Source: Allorhizobium paknamense
Lineage (GTDB): Bacteria; Pseudomonadota; Alphaproteobacteria; Rhizobiales; Rhizobiaceae
Assembly (NCBI RefSeq): GCF_030815125.1
Contig: NZ_JAUSWH010000015.1
Coordinates: 1 to 64,000, forward strand
Length of the DNA stretch: 64,000 nt
Direction: 5' to 3'
Position 1 is the first letter of the stretch; the number at the start of each line of letters is the position of its first letter. The notes under the pieces were generated by a model. The model saw only the letters and a program-made list of their open reading frames with translations. It ran no database searches and was not told the origin of the DNA. The position numbers were made by a program, and so were the translations under genes. Positions 25,533 to 33,451 of this stretch are shown here, piece by piece.

Positions 25533-26860
25533 GCGTTGGATGGCCCAGGGATCTCAGCGCCCAGATCGGACTGACCACACTTGCCGCGCTGATCTTTACC
25601 CAGATCCTGTTTCTCGCCTTGTTCGGTGCCGAGCGGGGCCTCTCGCATGTGGAGGAGCAAAGGGCGGATATCATCCGACAAGGTGAACGCCTGGTCGGCC
25701 TCCTGCCGAAGATCCCCGAGGTGGCGAGGAACGACGTTCTTTCGGCCGCCGGATCTGAACGCGTGATATTCCGGCTGAGCGACACACCCATGGTCACCGT
25801 GTCGTCAGACGGTGACGCGCAGATGGAGCTTGCGGCGCGTGGCGGTTCGGTCGAGCATTCCGGCTATGAACCCCTGGCGGCGTTCGCGCGACAGATTGGC
25901 CTCACACCAGCGACCCTGCGTTTGTCTCTTCCGACGTCGGACGGTCAATGGCTCAACATCGAGGCCTCCCTGGAACGGCCCGGCGCATTCCTGCCGCCGC
26001 GGCTGTTGCTCGGCGCGATCCTCTCGGCCCTCGCCGTCTGGATTGTCATGCGTTTCCTGGTGGCACGCATTACCCTTCCCTTGCGACAACTTGCCGAGAC
26101 GGCGGACGCCCTGGATCTGGACAGGAACCCACCGGAGCGCATCGAAACCGGTCCAAGCGAAGTGAAGGTCCTGGCGAAGGCACTCCACAGTCTGCATGCA
26201 CGCCTTGTGAATGCAGTGCGCGAACGGACCCGGATTCTGGCAGCGCTTGGCCACGACCTGCGAAGCCCGATCACGGCGCTCAGGCTGCAAGCAGAATTCG
26301 TCGATGAGGATCAACTGCGCGAGCGGATCGCCCGCATTCTCGATGAAATGCAGGAGATGACCGAAACGACCCTGGCCTATGCGCGGGGCCTCAGCGAAGC
26401 AGGTGACAAGCGTCCGTCCGACCCCTTCGCACTCGTCGCCCGCCTCGCCGAAGAACTCAACACGACCGCGAGCCCGGTAACGCTCGGCAGTATGCCGGTC
26501 GTCACGACGCCACTGCGGGAGCTACCGGTGCGCCGCGCCGTTCGCAATCTCATCGAGAACGCCCAGAGATACGGCGACAAGGTTCACATCAGCGGTGAGC
26601 TGAACGGATCGATCGCCCGCATTCATGTCGATGACGACGGGCCCGGAATTCCTCTGGAGGACCTGCAGCGCGTGTTCAGCCCGTTCGAGCGCCTTGAGAA
26701 GTCCCGTTCCCGCGATACCGGCGGCCACGGTCTCGGCCTGACGATTGCGCGCGACATTCTTCGTGCCCAGGGCGGGGATGTGGAACTGCTCAATCGGGCA
26801 GAAGGTGGCCTGAGGGCAACCGTGACCCTCCCTGTTGATCCCGGATCTGACACTCCTTAG
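25529..26860 (+). CDS. Sensor histidine kinase (443 aa)
   Basis: Two membrane segments (about 12-33 and 157-178) flank a periplasmic sensor domain of about 120 residues. A HAMP linker ('RITLPLRQLAETADALDLDRN') leads to the H-box with H242 ('ALGHDLRSPITALRLQ'). The N-box 'NLIENAQRYG', G1 'DDDGPGIP' and G2 'GHGLGLTIA' complete the ATPase. The signal is not predictable. Its end is 29 bases from the convergent thioredoxin gene. Confidence 0.92.
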   Translation: MSVGWPRDLSAQIGLTTLAALIFTQILFLALFGAERGLSHVEEQRADIIRQGERLVGLLPKIPEVARNDVLSAAGSERVIFRLSDTPMVTVSSDGDAQMELAARGGSVEHSGYEPLAAFARQIGLTPATLRLSLPTSDGQWLNIEASLERPGAFLPPRLLLGAILSALAVWIVMRFLVARITLPLRQLAETADALDLDRNPPERIETGPSEVKVLAKALHSLHARLVNAVRERTRILAALGHDLRSPITALRLQAEFVDEDQLRERIARILDEMQEMTETTLAYARGLSEAGDKRPSDPFALVARLAEELNTTASPVTLGSMPVVTTPLRELPVRRAVRNLIENAQRYGDKVHISGELNGSIARIHVDDDGPGIPLEDLQRVFSPFERLEKSRSRDTGGHGLGLTIARDILRAQGGDVELLNRAEGGLRATVTLPVDPGSDTP

Positions 26861-26888
26861 TCGCTGTTTCCCTGCAATGTAGGCCAAG

Positions 26889-27344
26889 CTAGCGCGCAAT
26901 CTCCAGCCGACCGACCAGATTCTCAACGTCGAACTCACCAACGGTCCGTGAACCCGGAACTTCTTTTCCCTGCCCTGTTTCTACGATGAAGACCGTCGGA
27001 GGACCCTGCACATTCAGATAACGAAGCAATTCTGCATTCTCTGCGGTCCATGCGGTCACGTCGATCTTGAGCAGCGCAAAGTCATTCATCCGCGACCGCA
27101 CCCTCGGATGCACGAGGATCTGTCCATCAATGGTCTTGCAGAAGGCACACCAATCTGCAGCGACATCGACCAGTGCATGCCTGTTGCGCATGCGGGCAAA
27201 GGCAATTGCTTCGGTATAATCCTGGACGGAGCGTATCGGCCCGACCACTGTCGATGCTGCCTGCACCTTAACGGGAGGTGCGAGGACGACGGCAAGTGTG
27301 CCGACGAGAAAACTCCGCCGGTTCACTCTTTTAATAGAACGCAT
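26889..27344 (-). CDS. Exported thioredoxin-like protein (151 aa)
   Basis: The start is ATG 27344, giving MRSIKRVNRRSFLVGTLAVV, a twin-arginine-type signal (RRSFLVG). The thioredoxin fold carries the active site 'ADWCAFCK' (C66, C69), and 'GPPTVFIV' supplies the cis-proline region. It is like the C-terminal domain of DsbD and related periplasmic reductases. It sits four bases after the DsbA-like gene and is the last gene of the minus-strand dsbD-tlpA-ldt-dsbA run. Probably a periplasmic thiol reductase. Confidence 0.85.
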   Translation of the reverse strand: MRSIKRVNRRSFLVGTLAVVLAPPVKVQAASTVVGPIRSVQDYTEAIAFARMRNRHALVDVAADWCAFCKTIDGQILVHPRVRSRMNDFALLKIDVTAWTAENAELLRYLNVQGPPTVFIVETGQGKEVPGSRTVGEFDVENLVGRLEIAR

Positions 27345-27348
27345 GCGC

Positions 27349-27960
27349 TCAGCCCTGCCGGGCGCGCGCGATCGCGTCAACGAGCCCCTTTTCGTCCAAC
27401 ACACCGGGATAGAGGCTCGATCCGATAACATAGGCCGGAGTGCCCGCGAAGTTGAAGGCCGTGGCCTGCGCGTAATTGCGATCCAGCAGGCCCGAGATCT
27501 TGGCCGTGTGTTTGTTCACGGCAACAGCGATTTCGTCCATGGACAAGCCCGCAGCGGTCAGCGTGCTCTCGATGTCATCATGTGTCAGCTTCCCCTTTGT
27601 CTTCATCAGGGCACCCATGGCAATCTCGTATTTGCCGATCTGCGCCGCACCCAGCACCGCCTGGGCCGCAAAGATTGAGGCATCGCCGAAGATCGGCCAG
27701 TCCTTCATGACCAGCTTCACATTGCCGTCCCTTTCGATGACCTTTTTCACCATGGGATGCGCCTTTTTGCAGTAGGGGCACTGATAGTCGAAGAACTCGA
27801 CCACGGTGACGTCGCCCTTAGGATTGCCGAGAAACGGCGCATCCTTGTCGTTGAAGACCTCGTCCTTCGTAAGCTGTTGTCCGAAGGCGAGCCGACTGCC
27901 GAAGACGGCGAACGTGCCAAGCGCGAGCGATGATGTCAGGATGGTGCGACGCTTCATCAT
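27349..27960 (-). CDS. DsbA-family thiol:disulfide oxidoreductase (203 aa)
   Basis: The start is ATG 27960, with GGAG at spacing 7 and the TGATG junction to the preceding gene. The signal sequence begins MMKRRTILTSSLALGTFAVF. The active site is CPYC (61-64) in 'EFFDYQCPYCKKAHP'; the cis-proline loop is 'FNFAGTPAYVIG'. It is a one-domain DsbA/ScsC-like thioredoxin that would oxidise or shuffle disulfides in periplasmic proteins. It sits with the thioredoxin, L,D-transpeptidase, TlpA and DsbD genes, a layout like suppressor-of-copper-sensitivity clusters. Confidence 0.88.
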   Translation of the reverse strand: MMKRRTILTSSLALGTFAVFGSRLAFGQQLTKDEVFNDKDAPFLGNPKGDVTVVEFFDYQCPYCKKAHPMVKKVIERDGNVKLVMKDWPIFGDASIFAAQAVLGAAQIGKYEIAMGALMKTKGKLTHDDIESTLTAAGLSMDEIAVAVNKHTAKISGLLDRNYAQATAFNFAGTPAYVIGSSLYPGVLDEKGLVDAIARARQG

Positions 27961-28667
27961 CAGAATTCTCCCTTTCCGGATTCTTCGGCAGTGAGGACAA
28001 CCATCTTTGACCCTTCCGGAACACGGGCGTGCAGGTCGATGATGTCCTGGTTGAGAAGGCGAATGCAACCCGACGAGACGGACTGACCGATCGACCAGGC
28101 CTCGTTGGTGCCATGGATCCGGTAGAGCGTGTCTTTTCCGCCCTGATAGAGATAGAGAGCGCGCGCACCGAGCGGATTGTCGATTCCTCCCGGCAAGCCC
28201 TGGGCGAGCGGGCCGTAGCGATCAGGTTCGCGGGCGATCATGTTGGGGGTCGGCACCCAGCCGGGCCAACGGGCCTTTCGCTTGATATCGCCTTCGCCTT
28301 CAAATTCCAAACCGGCCTTGGCGACGCCGACGCCGTAGCGCATCGCCTTGTCACCCTCCATCACGAGATAGAGGAAGCGGGCATAGGGATCGACCACAAT
28401 CGTGCCGGGCACATAGGACGTGCGATAGTTGACGATCTGGCGAACATTGCGCGGATCCATTTTCGAGACATCGACAGCAGGAATGATCTCCTCGCCATCC
28501 TTCACCTCGCCATACATGGCCTGCAGCGCCGGATCGACAGGCGGTGGAGATGTCTGAGACGGCGTGCCCGTCGTCTGCGAGCAGGCGGCAAGCAGGAGAG
28601 CGAGCCCCGCCGCTGTGCCCAGTTTCTTCAATATGCCGATCACCGGCTGCAATTCTGCAAGTCTCAT
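27960..28667 (-). CDS. L,D-transpeptidase lipoprotein (235 aa)
   Basis: Lipoprotein signal with lipobox LLAAC (C29). The YkuD domain runs from about 85 to 225 with the catalytic 'HGTNEAWSIGQSVSSGCIRL' (H185, C201). L,D-transpeptidases form 3-3 crosslinks in peptidoglycan or attach proteins to it. The catalytic cysteine must stay reduced in the periplasm, which fits its place among thiol-disulfide genes. It is a close relative of the protein encoded at 41757-42509. The start lies 6 bases after the TlpA gene. Confidence 0.9.
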   Translation of the reverse strand: MRLAELQPVIGILKKLGTAAGLALLLAACSQTTGTPSQTSPPPVDPALQAMYGEVKDGEEIIPAVDVSKMDPRNVRQIVNYRTSYVPGTIVVDPYARFLYLVMEGDKAMRYGVGVAKAGLEFEGEGDIKRKARWPGWVPTPNMIAREPDRYGPLAQGLPGGIDNPLGARALYLYQGGKDTLYRIHGTNEAWSIGQSVSSGCIRLLNQDIIDLHARVPEGSKMVVLTAEESGKGEF

Positions 28668-28673
28668 TCTCTG

Positions 28674-29489
28674 CTATTCCTTGTCTGCGGGGATCAGTCT
28701 GGCGATGGCGGCATTCAAGGCCTCGCGCGAAATCTCTCCGAAATGGGTCGTCACAACCTGTCCGTCAGCGCCAAGAAAAATGGTGATCGGCATTCCGGGC
28801 GCCGCGTAGTGGCGCGAAAGCGAATGGGCCGGATCAACCAGGATTGTTTCGAGCTGGAGGTTCTGATCGTCGAGATAGGCTTGGATCACCGATGGCCCTT
28901 CGCCCTGATTGGCGAAGATAAAATCGACGTCTGTCCGAGCCGCGGCTACTTCCGCCAGAAGTGGCATTTCGCGGCGGCAAGGCGGGCACCAGGTTGCCCA
29001 GAGGTTGACGACGGCGGGGCGTCCACTGCGCTCCGACAAAGCGACAAACTGAGTTCCATCAAGATTTGCAAGCGTGAAGCGGGGTGCCGCCGGCCCTTCC
29101 GCTGCCTGCCAGAGCATGGTCAGCGTGAACCAGGCAAAGCATCCTGCGGCGAGCGTCCCGGCGGCAAGCGGCAGCGTCTGTCGGGACTCCCGCATCAGGA
29201 AGACGAGCGTGGTCGCAACACCGATCGCGCCGCCAACCATCGAAAAGCCGCCCTGCCATACATAAAGGGCGCGCCATGGCTCGGCGAGAAAGCTGTCGAG
29301 ATGCATGAGGACATGCAGTGCCCGTGCTGCAATGAGGCCCGATAGCACCGCTGCGGTCGTCCAGGGCGCGAGCCGTTTGTCATAACGATGCGCAAGCCAT
29401 GAGCCGAGCCCGAGAAACAAGAAGATCCCGATGATTGATGCCAGCCTGTCGGATGCGAAGGCAAGCGGCCCCAGTGTCACGACATCCAT
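28674..29489 (-). CDS. TlpA-like thioredoxin fused to Lgt-like membrane domain (271 aa)
   Basis: The first 130 residues form four or so membrane segments that resemble the prolipoprotein diacylglyceryl transferase (Lgt) fold ('DRLASIIGIFLFLGLGSWL', 'RALHVLMHLDSFLAEPW', 'VWQGGFSMVGGAIG'). The Lgt catalytic histidine of the HGG motif is replaced by Val here. Residues 135-271 are a TlpA/ResA-type thioredoxin with CPPC (C168, C171) in 'NLWATWCPPCRREM' and 'GMPITIFLGADG'. It is likely a membrane-anchored periplasmic reductase. Its start overlaps the dsbD stop by one base. Confidence 0.85.
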   Translation of the reverse strand: MDVVTLGPLAFASDRLASIIGIFLFLGLGSWLAHRYDKRLAPWTTAAVLSGLIAARALHVLMHLDSFLAEPWRALYVWQGGFSMVGGAIGVATTLVFLMRESRQTLPLAAGTLAAGCFAWFTLTMLWQAAEGPAAPRFTLANLDGTQFVALSERSGRPAVVNLWATWCPPCRREMPLLAEVAAARTDVDFIFANQGEGPSVIQAYLDDQNLQLETILVDPAHSLSRHYAAPGMPITIFLGADGQVVTTHFGEISREALNAAIARLIPADKE

Positions 29490-31321
29490 CAGGGCATACC
29501 CTTGGCCGCTCGGGCGGAGGCAGCAAGCTTGTCGATCGTCACGTCGCCCACGAGCCGCGTGCCCGCAACTTCCTGCCTTTTTTGATCGAAGAAGATCATC
29601 GTCGGCGGACCAATGGCATTGAGGGACTTCAGCAGTTCATCTGTCTCTGGCGAAGGAGAGGTCATATCGACGGTCAACAGGCGCGCACCGTTGAGAGCGG
29701 CCGAAACGCTCTCATCCGGCAATACGGTGCGCTCGATTCCGCGACAAGTGACACACCAGTCCGCCGTGACATAGACAAGGCTCGGCCTGTTCTCGGCCGA
29801 CGCTTCGGCCAGGACCGAAGTCAGTGCTCGCGGCGAGGCGACGGGTTCAAAATCCGATTTGGCAATTTCGCTTGTCGTTTGCCCGGACCCTGTTTGCACG
29901 GTGAGCGGTTCAAGCGGAGCGAGGGGATCACGGGCGCCGAGCCCGACCCCAACTAGAAGCAGCGCACCCCAGGCGATCGAGACCGTGGCCACCGACCGCG
30001 AAATCACAGCGAAACCGGCAGAAGCGTTTGCGCCCCGCAAATGCCAGAGAAAGACCCCAGCCGTCACGGCAAGGCAAGCCCAGGCAAAAAGCACCAGAGT
30101 TTCGGGCAGAAGAGGACCGACCATCCAGATCGCCGTCGCGACAAAACCGAATCCGAATGCCGATCGAATGCTCGCCATCCAAGCACCCGCACGCGGTAGT
30201 GCCTTGCCGCCGAGAGTTGCCATAAGGATCAGGGGGATACCTTTACCAAGCCCAAGCGCGAACAATGCGGCGGCACCGACGAGCATATCCCCTGTGCGGG
30301 CGATATAAAGAAGGGCCCCGGCGAGCGGCGCCGTGACACAGGGCCCGATGAGAAACGCGGAGGAAAAACCAAGCGTCGCAGCCCCACCCAGCGATCCGCC
30401 CCGGAGAGTTCCGGCCGACAGTCGATTGCTAAGCACTGCCGGCAACTGGATCTCGAAGAGGCCGAAGTTGGACAGGGCGAGGATCAGAAACAGACTGGCA
30501 ATAACAATGGTCGCAGTTGCGGACTGCAGAGCGAATTGCAGGTTCTGACCGGACCAGGCCGCAACCATGCCGAACAACCCGAACGCCAGTGCAAGCGCTC
30601 CGACATAGACGCTTGAAAGGATAAAACCTCGTTTTGGCGAAAGGGCCTCGCCTTCGCGTGACAGCATGGCGGCAACGATCGGATACATGGGAAAGACGCA
30701 AGGAGTGAAGGCAAGCAGGACACCGAAACCGACAAAGCCGATCAAAAGCAGTGGCAGGCCACCGCGAGCCAACAGTCCGTCGACTCCCGTCGTTGCTGTG
30801 TCCTGCGCCAGAGCGAAGTCTGTCCGTTCGCCACGGAACGACGACCATCCATTATCAATAGTGGCGGCACTGGATGATGCCGTCGAGGCCGGGTTGTAGT
30901 GTTGAGAGCCACTGAATTGCAGAAGACCCGTGTCGATCGTCTTTGTCACAGGCGGATAGCACAGCCCACCATCCTGACAGCCTTGATATGTCAGCTCTAT
31001 CGTCGAGGCCTCGCTGACCAGCAGCGCTCGAGCCGAGTCGTAGTAGACCTCGGTCGACCCAAAACCTGGATCCTCTTTGATCTTGCCGTCCGGCGTCTCC
31101 AGTTTCACCGAACTTCCATCGGTACTTTCGGCGGCAAGATACTCCCGGTAGAGATAATAGCCCGGTTCGATTTCCCAGGTCACGGCGATCTGAGTGGGGG
31201 AGACCCGGGACAGCGATGGTCGAAACGCCGCATCCATTTGGAGGGGCGCAGTCTGGGCCATGGCGATGCCGGCAAAGGACAAACAGGAGAAAATGATCGC
31301 CAAGTGCCTTAAAAGCTGCAT
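29489..31321 (-). CDS. dsbD: Protein-disulfide reductase DsbD (610 aa)
   Basis: Three DsbD modules are visible. The exported N-terminal domain (signal MQLLRHLAIIFSCLSFAGIA) has paired cysteines in 'TYQGCQDGGLCYPP'. An eight-helix membrane domain has its redox cysteines in 'LAFTPCVFPMYPIV' and 'LIGPCVTAPLAG'. The C-terminal thioredoxin domain carries 'ADWCVTCRG'. It moves electrons from cytoplasmic thioredoxin to periplasmic partners such as the TlpA, DsbA and thioredoxin proteins encoded downstream. It is the first gene of the minus-strand operon; a CTTAAG-N5-CTTAAG box lies 50 bases upstream, shared with the divergent regulator. Confidence 0.92.
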   Translation of the reverse strand: MQLLRHLAIIFSCLSFAGIAMAQTAPLQMDAAFRPSLSRVSPTQIAVTWEIEPGYYLYREYLAAESTDGSSVKLETPDGKIKEDPGFGSTEVYYDSARALLVSEASTIELTYQGCQDGGLCYPPVTKTIDTGLLQFSGSQHYNPASTASSSAATIDNGWSSFRGERTDFALAQDTATTGVDGLLARGGLPLLLIGFVGFGVLLAFTPCVFPMYPIVAAMLSREGEALSPKRGFILSSVYVGALALAFGLFGMVAAWSGQNLQFALQSATATIVIASLFLILALSNFGLFEIQLPAVLSNRLSAGTLRGGSLGGAATLGFSSAFLIGPCVTAPLAGALLYIARTGDMLVGAAALFALGLGKGIPLILMATLGGKALPRAGAWMASIRSAFGFGFVATAIWMVGPLLPETLVLFAWACLAVTAGVFLWHLRGANASAGFAVISRSVATVSIAWGALLLVGVGLGARDPLAPLEPLTVQTGSGQTTSEIAKSDFEPVASPRALTSVLAEASAENRPSLVYVTADWCVTCRGIERTVLPDESVSAALNGARLLTVDMTSPSPETDELLKSLNAIGPPTMIFFDQKRQEVAGTRLVGDVTIDKLAASARAAKGMP

Positions 31322-31371
31322 TCCATCATTCCTTTACTACGCTTCGATGTGCGCCCGTTTCGGAGCAGCAG

Positions 31372-31388
31372 CTTAAGGCAGCCTTAAG
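31372..31388. promoter_or_regulatory. PmrA/QseB-type box CTTAAG-N5-CTTAAG (copy 1)
   Basis: CTTAAG, five bases (GCAGC), CTTAAG. The site is also the core of a perfect 21-bp palindrome (31370-31390). This is the box form known for PmrA/BasR/QseB-type regulators. It lies between dsbD (minus) and the response-regulator gene (plus), which suggests autoregulation and control of dsbD by the adjacent regulator. Confidence 0.75.
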
Positions 31389-31433
31389 CTGGTCAAGCCA
31401 AGCCATTAAACGACATTTTTTCACGGAGGTGTG

Positions 31434-32093
31434 ATGCGTATCCTTGTCATCGAAGACGACGCGGTTCTGCTCGACGGGTTGAAGGTGGGGCTTGGCCTCG
31501 CCGGCTTCTCGGCAGATACCGTCAGCACGCTTACCGATGCGCTAGCTGCGATCGAAAGCGACAGCTTCGATGCGATCGTGCTTGACCGTATGCTGCCGGA
31601 CGGTTCCGGGCTGGATCTGCTTCGCACAATGCGCGCCGCCAGAAACCGCACGCCTGTTCTTCTGTTGACGGCCAAGGATGAGGTTACCGATCGCATCGAC
31701 GGTCTCGACGCCGGCGCCGATGACTATCTCGGCAAACCCTTTGATCTCGACGAAGTGGCAGCACGCCTGCGCGCCATCACGCGGCGTGCAGAAGGACGCG
31801 CGGCACCGAAACTGACCTGGGCTGGTATGACCCTTGACCCGGCCAGCATGGAGGTTCTGCACAACGGCGAAATCAAGGGCCTGTCGCGGCGGGAATTTGC
31901 CGTCCTGCTGGCACTGATGGAAAGCCCCGCCATGATCCATTCCAAGCAGATGTTGGAAACAAGGCTTTACGGCTGGCAGGAGGAGATAGAGAGCAACACG
32001 ATCGAAGTCCACATACACAAGCTACGCCACAAACTTGGAGCCGCCTCCATCGAAACCGTGCGCGGTGTCGGCTACCGCATGGGGAAACCATGA
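31434..32093 (+). CDS. PmrA/QseB-type response regulator (219 aa)
   Basis: An OmpR-family regulator with MRILVIEDD, phospho-acceptor D51 in 'AIVLDRMLPDGSG' and Lys in 'YLGKPFDLDE'. The DNA-binding domain ('LSRREFAVLLALMESPAMIHSKQMLETRLYG', 'SNTIEVHIHKLRHKLGAASIETVRGVGYRMG') is of the PmrA/QseB/TctD subtype. The start is ATG 31434 with GGAGG at spacing 4; GTG 31431 is too close to the ribosome site. It overlaps the kinase gene. Three CTTAAG-N5-CTTAAG boxes in this window are its likely targets. Confidence 0.92.
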   Translation: MRILVIEDDAVLLDGLKVGLGLAGFSADTVSTLTDALAAIESDSFDAIVLDRMLPDGSGLDLLRTMRAARNRTPVLLLTAKDEVTDRIDGLDAGADDYLGKPFDLDEVAARLRAITRRAEGRAAPKLTWAGMTLDPASMEVLHNGEIKGLSRREFAVLLALMESPAMIHSKQMLETRLYGWQEEIESNTIEVHIHKLRHKLGAASIETVRGVGYRMGKP

Positions 32094-33451
32094 TGCGCTC
32101 GATTCGTCTCCGGCTCTTTCTGATCCTTCTTGCAGCAACAGGTGCCGTGTGGCTTCTCGCCGTGTTCTGGACCTATCTCAGCACGCAGCGCGAGGTAGAA
32201 CGCGTTCTTGATGCGCGCCTGACGGAAGCCGCACGCATGGTGAGCTCGCTGATCACAGATCACCATATCGACGTCGCCGCAGCAGTCGATGCCGCTCGGA
32301 CGGCCAGCATGCCCGATGGCTTTAACATGCATGACGGAGACTATAGCCGGCAACTATCCTGTCAGATCTGGTCCCTTCAGGGTGACCTCGTCAGTCGGTC
32401 GGAAAGCGCACCCGGTACGTCACTCGCCGATCATCAAACCGGCTTTGCGGAAAAACTCGTCAATGGCGAGCGCTGGCGTGTTTACGCGGTCGTCAATCCG
32501 GAATTGGGCGTCAGGGTGCTTGTCGGCGACAATATCGAAATCCGGGAACGACTGGTTGGCGATGTCATCAAGGGGCAGCTCATCCCGGCGCTGGCGATCC
32601 TGCCTGTTCTCGCCGGGTTGATTTGGCTCAGTGTCGAGAGAGGTCTTTCACCGCTGCGGCGTACAGCGGATACCTTGTCTCTGCGGTCTGCAGACGAACT
32701 TCACGCCGTTGACGATAGCGGCGCACCCCGCGAAATCAGGCCTCTGCTCAGTTCCCTCAACGCACTGTTCCAGCGTGTGCAAGAGGCACGCGAACGGGAA
32801 AAGACCTTCATCGCCTATGCAGCCCACGAACTCAAAACGCCGCTCTCTGGACTGAAGACGCAAGCTCAGATCGCTCTCCGTAGCGACAATGAAAAAGTCC
32901 GGGCAAATGCCCTCAACCAGATCTCCCTGAGCGTAGATCGCACCGGACGCCTCGTCCGCCAGTTGATCGATCTGGCCTCGGTCGATTCTCTGGAAAACCC
33001 ATCGACAGCCGAAACGGTTGCGATCAAGGCAATGGTTGAGGAACTAAATGGTGAGTTGACGGCACTGCGTTCCGCAAGAGAGATCACCGTGGAGAGCCAG
33101 ATTGCCGAGGAACCGTTGTTCAAGGTGCCAAGCAAGGCCCTGCTGCGCCTTGCCCTGCGTAATGTGCTTGAGAATGCCCTGCAGTATTCGCCGCGCGGTT
33201 CGATTGTCAGAATTGATATCTCTGTTTCCGATAACACCATGACAGTTAGCGTGTCAGATCAGGGCACAGGTATTGATGAACGAGACGAAAAAAGGCTCAT
33301 GGCACGCTTTCAGCGTGGCAGCAGTTCTGACGCCACCGGAAGCGGCCTCGGCCTTTCCATCGTTGAGATGGCTACCACGAGGTTGGGTGGCTCCATTTCA
33401 TTTGTGAGGCACGGCAATTTTTGTGTTCGACTAATAATCCCGCTAACATGA
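32090..33451 (+). CDS. QseC/PmrB-type sensor histidine kinase (453 aa)
   Basis: Membrane segments at about 9-29 and 164-181 enclose a periplasmic domain of about 130 residues ('SCQIWSLQGDLVSRS'), typical of QseC/TctE-like kinases. H246 lies in 'AYAAHELKTPLSG'; 'NVLENALQYS', 'VSDQGTGID' and 'SGLGLSIVEM' are the N, G1 and G2 boxes. It overlaps the regulator gene at ATGATG. Its 3' end overlaps the convergent P-type ATPase gene by 9 bases, so the two transcripts meet tail to tail. Confidence 0.92.
   Translation: MMRSIRLRLFLILLAATGAVWLLAVFWTYLSTQREVERVLDARLTEAARMVSSLITDHHIDVAAAVDAARTASMPDGFNMHDGDYSRQLSCQIWSLQGDLVSRSESAPGTSLADHQTGFAEKLVNGERWRVYAVVNPELGVRVLVGDNIEIRERLVGDVIKGQLIPALAILPVLAGLIWLSVERGLSPLRRTADTLSLRSADELHAVDDSGAPREIRPLLSSLNALFQRVQEAREREKTFIAYAAHELKTPLSGLKTQAQIALRSDNEKVRANALNQISLSVDRTGRLVRQLIDLASVDSLENPSTAETVAIKAMVEELNGELTALRSAREITVESQIAEEPLFKVPSKALLRLALRNVLENALQYSPRGSIVRIDISVSDNTMTVSVSDQGTGIDERDEKRLMARFQRGSSSDATGSGLGLSIVEMATTRLGGSISFVRHGNFCVRLIIPLT

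Noticed and set aside
28029..29345. Plus-strand 438-codon frame
   Set aside because: Antisense to the L,D-transpeptidase and TlpA genes; no motif or ribosome site.
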